A stretch of DNA of 64,000 nucleotides, taken from contig JAODUP010000084.1 of NCBI GenBank assembly GCA_025642065.1, positions 51,001 through 115,000 of the forward strand, given 5' to 3'. Numbering within the stretch: position 1 is the first letter of the stretch; every line of letters starts with the position of its first letter. The position numbers and the translations under genes are program-made. Origin of the DNA: Paralvinella palmiformis. Taxonomy: Eukaryota > Annelida > Polychaeta > Terebellida > Alvinellidae. This document shows, piece by piece, positions 12,334 to 23,753 of this stretch. The notes under the pieces are model-generated. The model saw nothing but the letters and a program-made list of their open reading frames with translations. It was not told the origin of the DNA and searched no databases.

Positions 12334-14161
12334 CAGTTGAGCCCATGTATAAGCCACACTAAAAACAACACTTATTCAAAACTCTTCATTGAACATTTGT
12401 TGTATTTGTTCATGTGTCAGTATGTCATCATATATCTCGTCACCTTCTTTGTCAGACTCAGTGTCAGATTTGTCGTGATGTTTATCCCACAATTCGTCAT
12501 CTTCCATGCCATCTAAATCATTGCTGATGGAGCACTTTTTGAGAGATTTAGAAATGATGGCAGGGTCAATAGAATCCCAGGCCATTTTCATCCACTGTTT
12601 GACGACTGGTAATGACGGCCGCTTCAGGTTGCCACCTGCTGTTCATTCGAAAGAGCCAGACGACATCCAGGCTGACCACAGCTCACAAAGTTTACACTTA
12701 AATGGATGGTTGATAGACACGTCAAGTGGCTGGAGAATTGATGTCAGCCCCTCTGGGATGATGGCGATATCTGTGTTGTAGCTATGGGCTGTACGCTGTT
12801 TCACTTAATCAGTGAGATGAGCATGGAATTGGTCCCAGACGGGTAGACTTTTGGTGTTTATAGATGTTTATAGATGCCTGGACGTCTACCCCACACTTTT
12901 TTTAACCATCAGCCATACACGCGAGGACAGCAGTGAAATGTGTTTTATCATGACCTGTGGTATGAATGGTAACTGTTTTCAAACCTACATAATCCACAGT
13001 TCTATTTGACGGCAAGTTAAAAAACACAGGCATCTCATCCATATTTCCAATCTGGGATAGCAGATACGAACGAATGTCTTAGTCTCTGGTGTATCACGAA
13101 GCATTGGAAAGAAGTAATTTTCTCTTCAAGATCAGCATGAAGGCGTTGGCAGATTTTGGTTTTCTGTCGGAGTACCAGTTTATTACGCTGCTTGGAACGT
13201 GTGCACCACCCAGCTGATGCAAGGAACGATTCATCGTTAATTTATCTGTTTTGCTTTCATTCTAATAGCACCATGGGTAAGAACATAACCCTGTTGTCTG
13301 TGGTCGCATATCCAGTCTTTCAGCTCTCTTTCTTCTTGGAGAAATGAAGACTTCCTCCCTCTGCATGCCTTCTTTGCTTGTGGCATCTCAGCTAAGTCAA
13401 GCACGGATTTTCTCCAGTTACGCACTTGCCTGTCCGAAACACTGAACTCCTGAGCCTGTTGTTATTACAGTTGTCAGCATACTGCTCAATTTTCAGTTTA
13501 AACACTGTGTCATATGCACATCACTTTCATTTTAGATTTCCAGACATGATCGTTGTGTAAATATAAGTATATGAAGTTGTGCAAAATGATATCTTATTTA
13601 TAATATTACGTTTCTGTAGTGCTGTTTGAAGTATTTTATTAGTAGTTAACATGTGTCAGCTTTGGGAGTAATTAACATAGCATTTGGTGTAATTGTTTTC
13701 CGTTGATTTGGATTCTATGGCAATTATTGTGTAGCCTCATTTACCATTCCATTCAATTGTACGCTCACTCATTTCAATTGTAACAACGTGTCTTAGATAA
13801 ACCAATAATATACATTCCAAAAATAACATCAGCCTCTAATAGTTTATGGAGGCGGCCGTTTTGGCCGTTTTCATACCACAGCCGATTTGGACCTAAACCT
13901 TTCTGATCATGTCACCAATTAGAACATGGGATTAAATAATAATGGCAGTTATCACAATTTAGTTTGGCTTCAAAAGACAACAGCGAAAACATATGTAATT
14001 AATTAATTTATTGTTTATATATTTATTTTTAATGTTGAAAAACAATATTATTGTATTTCCCCCTAAATTATGCCAAATGTTACCTTCCCTTTTAGTCTGA
14101 CCGTGCTTTTGACGGCAATTTTGTGGTATCAAAAGTGCGGCCTATACACAAATATATACAG
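12334..14161 (-). mobile_element. pogo/Tigger-type DNA transposon, decayed
   Basis: The ends match: CAGTTGAGCCCATGTATAAG at the left, and the reverse complement of the right end reads CTGTATATATTTGTGTATAG and continues GCC(G)CACT as the left end does. Each end is flanked by TA, the usual target duplication of this superfamily. Inside, on the minus strand, are fragments of a transposase: VFKLKIEQYADN (N-terminal helix-turn-helix), NWRKSVLDLAEMPQAKKA and ELKDWICDHRQQGY (CENP-B-like DNA-binding part, near 13240-13425), and a C terminus with MAWDSIDPAIISKSLKKC and an acidic tail ending near 12376. Stops and frameshifts throughout make it inactive. Confidence 0.82.
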
Positions 14162-14263
14162 TAATTATCGGATTGTATATATGTATAGTCAGTGAAGTAC
14201 AAATTAAATATAAAAAGATTTACTTGTTATTAAAAGTGGTGTTTCAATAGTAGATGCCTAAGA

Positions 14264-14455
14264 TGATTGTGATGATTGATGTTTTACGGCCACGTTTGTG
14301 CACATGGTAGGCTAAATGGGGCGAACAACCTCCAAAGGTATTGAAGCGAAGTCAAAGATGAAACACCCTTCAGATATGCCCACTCCGAGATTTGAACTCA
14401 GGTGGTAGTGATCTGTGGTCCAATATGCTACCAACTAGACCACAGAGACACCCCT
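14264..14455 (-). mobile_element. full-length tRNA-derived SINE, copy 1
   Basis: On the minus strand it starts with a tRNA-like head (box A GTGGTCTAGTTGGTAGC, box B GAGTTCAAATCTC), followed by a non-tRNA body and a tail of TAAAACATCAATCATCA type. It is flanked by a perfect 13-bp duplication TAGATGCCTAAGA (14251-14263 and 14456-14468). The same family occurs at 43592-43784 with a similar length, at roughly 80% identity by eye. Confidence 0.9.
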
Positions 14456-15044
14456 TAGATGCCTAAGAGCCCCATTAGCTACCAATACTGATATGCAGTC
14501 TAGCTCTACTATAATATTGTGCCTGCAATGAATATTTTGTTCAGTATCATGGCGCGAATTGCTATATGAGTTACATGGATTGCTACGCAATCCTAAAACG
14601 CATTGCTTAAAATCGCGAACCAATAACTGATATTGTATTTAGTTCAGAGGTGCCTTGGGAAATACGAAGTGTCTCCACGTGCAAGAGCCATACATTTAGA
14701 TCCATAGTCTAAACATATGTGAGGATGCACATGCATCTGGTTTTGTGAGAGGATGGACCCGCATCTGTTTTTGAAATGATAATGGTAGAGTTAGTGTCCA
14801 TCTTATCATATACTTTTGTTGATTTAGTTAATAAAACTATTCTGATATCTCACTACTGTACAACATTAATTAATTAAATGGCTACAAAATTCCAATACTT
14901 TTAAGTTTAAAATCTAAGATACAGCAGTGCGTCTCGTGGTTGTAGAACTTATGTATATCAACATGCATGCACGAAAAACAAACTCCAATACAATTAGACT
15001 CCAGTACTTAAGATACAGCAGTTATAATAATGTCATTAAAAACT

Positions 15045-15165
15045 ATGAAGTGACTACATAGCTGAGCATCGGAACTGGTGTTCACTGGTATTAATGTCAT
15101 GTGCTGACACCCGAATCCATTATCTCTACTTTTTTTAATATGGTGGCTGAGCATAATACAGTTTT
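15045..15165 (+). repeat. dispersed repeat sharing GAGCATCGGAAC, copy 1
   Basis: Begins TATGAAGTG, TACATA, GAGCATCGGAAC and ends ATATGG, GCTGAGCAT. The same blocks in the same order occur on the minus strand at 27540-27685. Family not recognised. Confidence 0.6.
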
Positions 15166-15277
15166 ATCTAGTCTAAAGTTAGGTTGAGACTTTCGACATC
15201 TTTGAAGATGTTCAAACAAAATTAAAGAAGGTCAGAGTTATGACATCAGTCCAACTATATCGATGTTATTGTAAGAC

Positions 15278-15280
<3 letters not shown>

Positions 15281-15320
<40 letters not shown>
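15281..15320. repeat. (TA)n microsatellite
   Basis: About 20 TA units, directly visible. Confidence 0.95.
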
Positions 15321-15323
<3 letters not shown>

Positions 15324-15659
15324 TGGAATAAACTCATCTGTGACAGTGCTCCATGTGAAAAAAATACTTTTGCACGGTTTTAATAGTGTTGTTCATAAAT
15401 ACTTTAAATCTTTTATGATAAACAGGTCGTTGGCATGGTACCAGAATTTTTTTTGTGACACATAATTGTGACAACAGATTATATGGAAAAGTGAATTAGC
15501 TGTAGATTTAAACAATTAGTTTGTCTAAAATTCAATTTAATATGTGTTTGTTTGGACCATATGTCTGGCTTGCTACAATTTAAATGCTAGTACTTTATTA
15601 AAACACCATTTTCAGATTTATCCAATAACAATTACTCTGTCACTTATATCTGGCATAGA

Positions 15660-15735
15660 ATACATACACAGCCTTTTCAGTAGGGAATACAGTAGACAAC
15701 CCCTTACAAAAAGTAGGCAGCAGCTCACCTGTGAT
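15660..15735 (+). repeat. dispersed repeat, copy 1 (inverted copy at 33708-33770)
   Basis: Carries GCCTTTTCAGTAGGGAA, GTAGAC, ACCCCTTACAAAAA and TAGGCAGCAG in order. The reverse complement of 33708-33770 carries the same blocks with few differences. Confidence 0.75.
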
Positions 15736-18214
15736 GGCCTGTAGAAACATCGCGATGCCATTGCTGAAGGGAGGCGGGAGGGGGTTCTGAAGTAATTTAT
15801 TTGCAAACACTCATGACTAATTCTAACTTGCCTTAAAACTGCTTCACAAACTATGCAATTGCTAATCAATTTCCTAATTGCTAATCAATTATCACTAATC
15901 AATTTGTAAAAAACAAAATGTTCCCTGGCCTGGGGTTTGCATTATAGGTGGATTGCAGAACAGCTATGGTCTCACCACAACACATCCGTATGCATTAATG
16001 TTGAAAGGGGGTTGTATCATATGTCTTTTTGCTGGCCCATTTCTTCACATATTTATCCATTTGGAAACATGAAAACAACATCGCATATCAGTAATTTAGA
16101 AAAGTAAATAAATGCTTTGGTGTAGATGACACAATACAATATAAATCAGATTAGAATTACGGCAATACATCTAACACTTATGCAAGCAACCATGTCATCT
16201 AACTAAATGGTGCTTCACATCAGTAGCAATTGGTTAGTAAGTGGATAGTTATTCCTGTGTTAGATTCTGCCACCCTATGGTACGAACTTGGTATAGATAA
16301 AACAGCCTTTTTTCCAATTAAATTTTTTTGATGAAGGTCATTTGGTACATGTAATCCAAAGTATTTTATGGGTCAGCCACTTGCTATAGATAGCAGTGAT
16401 TGTGTTGTCAATCGCCAAGTGAACAGATGAAATGATTTACATGAACATGTGTTTGTTCTAAGATGCAGTTAAGCTCAGATTAAATATCCACTACTCTAGG
16501 TTACGTCAACACTTAAACTATTGTGTAATAGAAGATTTCCTTGGTGACTGTGCCATCTAGTGGAACTTTAGGAGCACCTACAAGCTATGACATTTTTATA
16601 CTGAATCATTGTTAATTGTTGTGCTAAACCATCTGAAAAAAGTTCTTACCAATCACAAAGGGCACAAACTGGTTAAAGAAACTGTCGACTTTATATTTGA
16701 TTAAGTACATAACTAGTTTCATTATACACCATGCTTTAATTGTGATATGTAATTTTAAGCATTGTAAAGACCAGGTGAAAACAGCCATCAAGCCAATGTA
16801 TGGTCATTAACAATGTTGGTTTGTGTTAAAAAAAACTATTATAAATAACATTATTTTTTATTATAATGGGAGAACAAAAGAAATATATTTGAAATAATTA
16901 TATTTTGTATTGTTTTTTTATCAGATGTTTTAAGTTTATTGTCATAATATCTGGCTTGACAGCCATTGCCTTAGGACTTCAGCCATCTTGGGTGATGAAT
17001 GTTGAGGTTTTTTTGACAAATACAGTAGAATTCCCTTATTAAGGCCACCCTTCAGACTATGGTCTTATAGGGAAATGATAGATTTAAGATATTAAAGGGA
17101 TTTTATAGCAAATGCTCAATCAATCAATTGCATAAATAATTTAAAAAAATCAATCATAATTTGAATGGAATAATTGAAGTTCATATTTCTGCTGATAAAA
17201 CTGTTAGATTTCTGTAATTATTAAATGCAATGGATGCTTTAATCAATGTATCAAATTTGAAAATAACAATACCATAAAACAGACAAACCTTTCATAAAAC
17301 TGACAAATAAATCGGTTGGACTTTTGTGATTATTAAATTCAATGGCTACATTAATCAATCATTTGAACAGAAATAATTGAAAATCATAGCTTTATTTAGC
17401 ATGTTTTCCTGAGGCAAAAGCTCAGCCTACACCACAGACATTCACCATGCATGGCATGTATTTAAGTGTAATTTTAATGGACTTTTTAATGAATTTTTTT
17501 GATCATTGTAGAGGAATGCTTTTGCGGTACGGGACCACAAATTATGTCCTAAATTAGAATAGGGGAATGGTTGGATTATATGATTATTATATTTTTTCAC
17601 TGTATAGAGCATAGGAGAAATCTCAGGACTTAAAGATTGCACTGTCTGTGCATCAAGGAAATAGACTATTAGTGATCATTGGTAATGTTTTGACTTCTGA
17701 CAAAGTATTAAAACTTTGTTTGAATTTTGCTGACTGGTGAAGGGCCTATGATATGTATTGATTGTCTCCCTGCAGAAAGAGGCATGCATCGTGAATATCC
17801 AGGTCTGTCTCTTACAGAGAAATATTTCAGCAAGACCAGAGATAAATATATGAAATGCTTAGTTAAACAGCTATTATATCACTGTGCTAGAATCAGTGAG
17901 TCTATATCAGAATAACCTTGACCACATATTTTTATCTGTGATATTCTATATGAAACTAATAAATTAGAACTGATTAATTGTTCACACATAATGGGACACC
18001 ATTTGAAGCACCATCACCTAGGCAAACTTTGCAGTGGGTTGCCTGTGCTCGGATGAGTTTACAGGCTTCCATGGATGTATAAAGTTCCTGTGCTCCCTTA
18101 CACAGTGAACAAATATGAAATAGGTTTAAAACAATACAGATTTTATTGGACCTAATTGTGCATATGATGATGTTATCTATTTAAGAGACCTACAGATTGT
18201 CCACTACCAACTAC

Positions 18215-18242
18215 AGACAGGTCTATCATAATAGACCTGTCT
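18215..18242. repeat. perfect 12-bp inverted repeat, 4-base loop
   Basis: AGACAGGTCTAT, loop CATA, then ATAGACCTGTCT. Directly visible; function unknown. Confidence 0.9.
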
Positions 18243-18807
18243 TTATATCTGGTTTACTTTGGGCTTTCTTGTGTAACCTTTTTATGTAGAATACCTGTAT
18301 ATTTTTAACATTTGACTTTCACTTATTACACATAATTAGTGATCCTTAGATGCATATGCCTTCACAAACCAGTAATGACATGTGTTAAACCTCTTGGCAC
18401 AATAGTTTCCTATATAATCTTGCTAACACTACTTCATTTCATTGTACTTAATATTGGCTTTTTAACTCTAGTTTAACACATGTATTTTAATTTATTAATG
18501 GTTTATTAACTTTTACTACAATTTACTACAAAATAACAAGCTGAAAACTTATAGCAATTTTTCATCACACCAGCTAGGTTCAGCACAGCTGATAACCTGT
18601 GTCTTCTTTTTCTCATATTCATATCAAGTTTAGATCCATTCATATTTGTTGACAGGTCATTTATTGATTATTATATTTTTTTAATTCTTACAGATTTAGT
18701 CATCATTGATATTTGGGTCCACCTTGCCCATATCATAAACAGTAATACTGGAGTCAGTCTGATCTTGAAGCATGAAGTAAGTTCTGTATCTTACCATATT
18801 TGTGATA

Positions 18808-19703
18808 ATGGAACCAATAGAAGAGAACCCCTGGCCCAGACCTGACAGTGACGTACAGAAAACAAATGTTAGCTCCCCTGGATCATCTGGCCAAGATATG
18901 AATAATGCTGTGCCAAACACTGTGATTGAGAAACATGTACAGAAACGGATCTTCAAAATAATTGTCATTGGTGACTCAAATGTTGGAAAAACATGTCTGA
19001 CGTTTCGCTTTTGTGGTGGCAGCTTTCCTGAAAAGACTGAGGCAACAATTGGTGTAGACTTTAGAGAGAAGACATTGGAAGTTGAAGGAGAAATAATCAA
19101 GGTGGGCCACGGTTATTATTTCATAAAAATTAAGTGTAAGAGACTTGTGACATTTCTAACATTTACACTTCTTTTCTTAAATATGTTTTTTTAATAAATT
19201 ATTTTGATATTCAGCTGCAACTGTGGGATACAGCAGGACAGGAGAGATTCCGGAAGAGCATGGTGCAACACTACTACAGAAATGTTCACGCTGTAGTCTT
19301 TGTCTATGATGTGACAAAGATCTCCTCATTTGAGAACCTTCCTGTTTGGATTGAAGAGTGTGATCGTCACAATCTAGGTCGTGACATTCCACGCATTCTT
19401 GTTGGAAATAAATGTGATGTGAAGGACAAAGTAGCGGTCAACACCAACATGGCACAGAAGTTTGCTGATACTCATAACATGCCCGTCTTTGAAACATCAG
19501 CAAAGGATGATGCTGAAACAGACCATGTTGAAGCTATATTCATGACCTTGGCTCATAAACTGAAGACAGCCAAGCCCTTGATGCCACCACAGTCTTATGG
19601 TGGTGCTGTTTGTTATAAAACAGACGCTACTAGAGTAGTGTCAATTAATAAAGCAGCAAGTAATCATTCCGGTAACGTCGAAAAGGAATCCTGTTCGTGC
19701 TGA
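18808..19703 (+). CDS. RAB33B: Rab33 small GTPase (RAB33B-like)
   Basis: Golgi Rab. In vertebrates it controls retrograde Golgi traffic and recruits ATG16L1 to autophagosome formation. Two coding exons: 18808-19101 (98 codons; donor AAG/gtgggc) and 19215-19703 (acceptor attcag/CTG; stop TGA), 260 residues in total. All G-box motifs are intact: GDSNVGKT (55-62), switch I threonine T80 in ATIGVDF, WDTAGQE (102-108), NKCD (163-166), ETSAK (191-195). The blocks [19 protein letters not shown] and [12 protein letters not shown] are diagnostic of Rab33 among Rabs. The C terminus CSC gives two cysteines for geranylgeranylation (human RAB33B ends CWC). The 46-residue stretch before RIFKIIVIG is longer than in human, which explains part of the extra length. 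A probable 5' untranslated exon boundary (ttcttacag) lies about 115 bases upstream. I cannot exclude that this one gene stands for both vertebrate RAB33A and RAB33B. Confidence 0.95.
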
Positions 19704-22700
19704 ATGGTGGTAATGAGGCCGAGAGAATTGTTATTATTATGATACTGTTCTCTGTCTATGCTCTGCAGCCCATGTTTCCACGTATATTTCTCACAGATAT
19801 TGTGATGTCAGTGTTTAGCCTAATTATTTAAAGACCTTTCCACTTCATAATTATTGTTTCTCTTGCTTTGATTTCAAGTAAAAATATTTTTATTTTACTC
19901 CTTAGTTTGATATTCTTCACTACTAGTCACCTCATATTCTGAGGCTTAGATATTTTTAAATTGTGTCTGTACATTTTGGCCCAAGAGTGATTGTTATCCA
20001 GTATGGAATACTTTAATGTATTGGTGTCTTTCACTTGAATGTACAACTATTTTTAATAACCTGGAAGTTGTCAACTCATTTAAGGCAATTATCTGTAAAA
20101 TAGTATTGCTATTTAGGTACGGTTGATGAATGTATCTTGTTCAGAGCAGTATAAAATATCTCGAGTGATTTGAGTTGTTCACAGAAGTCACATAAGATAA
20201 TCTGTGTGTTACTGATGAAAGTCTATGTCATATTTGCTTGTAATTATTCTGTCCAAATGTAATAAAAATGCAGGGTATGGTATCAGACAGGTGATGTTTA
20301 TCCTGTCAGCTAGATATTATCTAGAAGAAATCTTACATTGTATTTAAAACTGAATGTTAAATGATAATCAGTGGCTTCATTTCTCTTTTCCCAATTTGAA
20401 TATAATGTAAATAGCGTCTTTTATTGCATGTCATGTATTTTTGTCAGCTGAATACTTGTGTGGTTATTTCTGCCAAAGGAATTGGTTAATGTGTGCGTCT
20501 GTCTGACCACCTTAGAACACATGTTGGTATGAACATGATTCAGTTGAGTTACTTATTAGCTTAGATCATCGGTTGATAGTATATAATGTTATCTTTGCAC
20601 CATTTTCATATTAGTTCTTGTGTTTATGATAGTGGTCATGTTTGACATAAGAATATTCCACACAATATATTCATCTCTAGCATCATCAGCACCGAGGCTA
20701 AACAAATAGCTCACTCACTACCATGATATATATATATATAACATGATGCATTGATCAATTCAAACCTGCCCACATCAGTCGGTGATGTACAGACTGTGAT
20801 TATTGAAACAGGTCTTTTAGATAAACTGTATTTGCATCCATCTGAAGATAAACTCTGTGCTGAATAAAATATAAACATGTTAACACTTGTTAGATGAGTG
20901 AAGTGTTGTTTTTGTGTGTCTACGTGTTGAAATTAGAATTCAGATTAATACAGATTAAATTTAAATGACGTTCAGCAGATGGAAACTTCTAAAAATATGT
21001 TCTTCGTTGAAAAGATGTTGCAGATGGGAAAAATTTATAAACTGTTAACAGATGCTTTCCCATTGGCAGATTGTGTTTCATACAAACAAAGAGAATCTTT
21101 GGCCCAGCAAAGTACAAACCAGATAGATTTGGCTGTTTTATAACATCATATCTTCCATCATTGACTTCTAGTTTAAAGCATGTGTGCATTATAGAATAAG
21201 GCAACAGGATGAAATGCATTCTGTAACATTTGATAGAAAACTAAAATTAAACAGAAATAAAACATCATTTGTGGATATGCAGTAAAACATCAAAAGCATT
21301 TCATGCTTGTTTATTACTTCCATTCTGTCCAAACACAAAGGTAAACAGTACATCATCAATCCAGTCATAGTTATACACAAACACCTATATTGGAACTTGA
21401 TCAAACTAACAATATGGTACTAGTTTCACAGACCTAGGCTGTGTATCTTCTATTTCTAGAATAGAAATAGTGGATTTGAATGCAGTTTCAGTTTCAATTA
21501 CAGTAATTTTTGACAAATATTTCATTACTGAAATTGCAATCGAAAGATGAATTCACATAGAGTAAATTTTTAGAACTGACTAAATTTGAATGACAGTTAT
21601 TTGATATTATAATCCCTAAAGATATTCAGTTGCATCTAGATGCATTTGTCACCAAATAATATATGGTGACCAGATAAGGCAACTTGCCTTGCATCAATTG
21701 AATAATTATGAAGAATCTTAATTAAACAACTTAATTAACATTACATTACACACTCCAACCCTGCTGATGTTATAACAACAAAAACAATAAATAATGGGAC
21801 AATTAAAACTTGTAGTCGAGTGAAAGAATATAACAATATAGATTTCATACATCTGATTACTCAAACAGCAACCACGCTTACTAAGAAACTTTTAACTGAG
21901 CTAGATTTAAGAAAATGACTAATATATTTGACTCCTTGAAAAGAAACAATGTTTATATTTTAATATCACATCATGTGACTCGCATTATATATATATCAAG
22001 CATAACTCTGACTAGGAATGTATAGCAAATCAAAGACCATACACAACAGCTGCAAACAATCACACAAATGCAAGCAAGGCAGTGACTTAGTGTTATATTG
22101 CATTACTATATATATATATGTGTGTGTGTGCGATAAACAGAATATTTGACTGCAATATTTTGTTTCACTTGTACTAAGTAAAGATATAATAATATATATA
22201 TATATATATAAATAAGCCATTGCACATACCCATTCATACATCAATATGTAAATATAGAAGACACAAAATAACACAATTAAAAAGATACATACTCTTAAAC
22301 ACATCACAGTAAAATAATGGTTTCTACTGCATTTTGTAAGTCTAAAACAATTATCTGTTTTAAATGCACTAGAATAGGAATTTACCTGGAGCATCACACA
22401 TCAGCTTTCACCGACATATATCAAAATGATTATGCAAATAAATGAACTGACAAATACTCATAACACAGCATAAATTATAAAAAATTCTTTTGATATGTTT
22501 CTCAGCCAATTTAATCCAACACAGATACAATATCAACACAACAGGCAGCATAATTAAAATTGGTGTTTTAAGTCCTGAAGCAATTCCAAACAGTAATAAA
22601 TAACACTTTTAAGCAACCATTTTGAAAACAAGCTTTATAATTTCCCAAACAAATACACAATTTATTTTAACTAAATAAACATTACATCAATACTAAATAT

Positions 22701-23753
22701 AATACTGTTAGCATATACAACACATGCTGTCAGTCATCATTCTTTTATAGAAACGTACCCTTTGTAGCTTGCATAATCATAACATGTTCCATAATCCTTT
22801 CCCAATTACTTGAGCACCCAGAAGAATAAATTTTTTAGTATTTATAATAAATTATATACTTATGTATGAGAAAAGAATCTTGTTAAACATATTCTTATGT
22901 TAGTTATTATTACTATGCGTGAGCTAATGAACATGAATAGCTTATTTATTTTATTAACTGCACAATATTAAAAACTAGAATCACAGTATACAATTTATAG
23001 ATGTTGCTGGCACAACAAGATATTTTGTGAGTATTTTTCTCTCTTTCACTGTGTGTGTCTGTGCCTGCACAAAGCAAAACAAACTATAACATTTGCTTCA
23101 GTTATGGCCTGAGCTTAGTATTGAATGTACTTCCTTTTTGCCCTCTCATTCATACTCACAGGTATACTAGTCAGAAATTTTACAACTGCTTTGCAGGGAC
23201 ATTATTATATCTTTCAGTGTCTAACATACCAGCTCAGACTGTACTAGTCTGTACTAATGTCTAATAAAACACAACTTTAAAATATAATATTTAGCAGTTA
23301 TATCATTACATAGGCTCACAATGACTTTATATGTCTAACTGGATGCAACAGTATAAAAACAAATGAAGAGCTAATTGACATAATCAGTCATATTTCATTT
23401 AAGCAACCAGAAGAGAAAAAGAACAATACCATAATATTTTGGAACATCATTAAGAATTAGCATGCTTACAGACATGTTTTAGACCAAGATACAAAAAGTA
23501 ACACTTCCAATACAATGGAAAGTACCATTAATGAGGTAATAATGAAATGGTTTGATTTACCAATCACACCATCAACAAAAAGCATCCAGCCAAAGCTTGA
23601 TTAAGTGGTAGGAACATCTGTATTATCTACTTCCCATCACAAATACACAACACACAAAGTAGACAATAGCGCTTAGATGAGTTCACATCAAACACAGTAT
23701 GCACCCTGGAATCACAATGAGGTTACATTTTCAGGAACAGATGTTCACATTCA
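19704..23753. other. convergent 3' region between Rab33 and Rab30
   Basis: Presumed 3' untranslated sequences of two converging genes plus spacer. Contains short (TA)n and (TG)n tracts near 20730, 22105 and 22195 and a 9-bp inverted repeat at 21450-21470. No further reading frame has a recognisable domain. Confidence 0.5.
20261..20266 (+). terminator. candidate poly(A) signal of Rab33
   Basis: AATAAA about 560 bases after the Rab33 stop codon. A second AATAAA at 20863-20868 is an alternative. Placement is inference from position. Confidence 0.5.

Larger units (their letters stand above)
14470..18690. other. intergenic, no gene seen
   Basis: Contains a dispersed repeat (15045-15165), a TA tract (15281-15320), another dispersed repeat (15660-15735) and a perfect hairpin (18215-18242). 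The 17727-17915 and 15544-15744 reading frames have no recognisable domain and look like chance. Confidence 0.5.

Noticed and set aside
18696..19100. 134-codon minus-strand reading frame over Rab33 exon 1
   Set aside because: Antisense shadow of a clear Rab33 exon.
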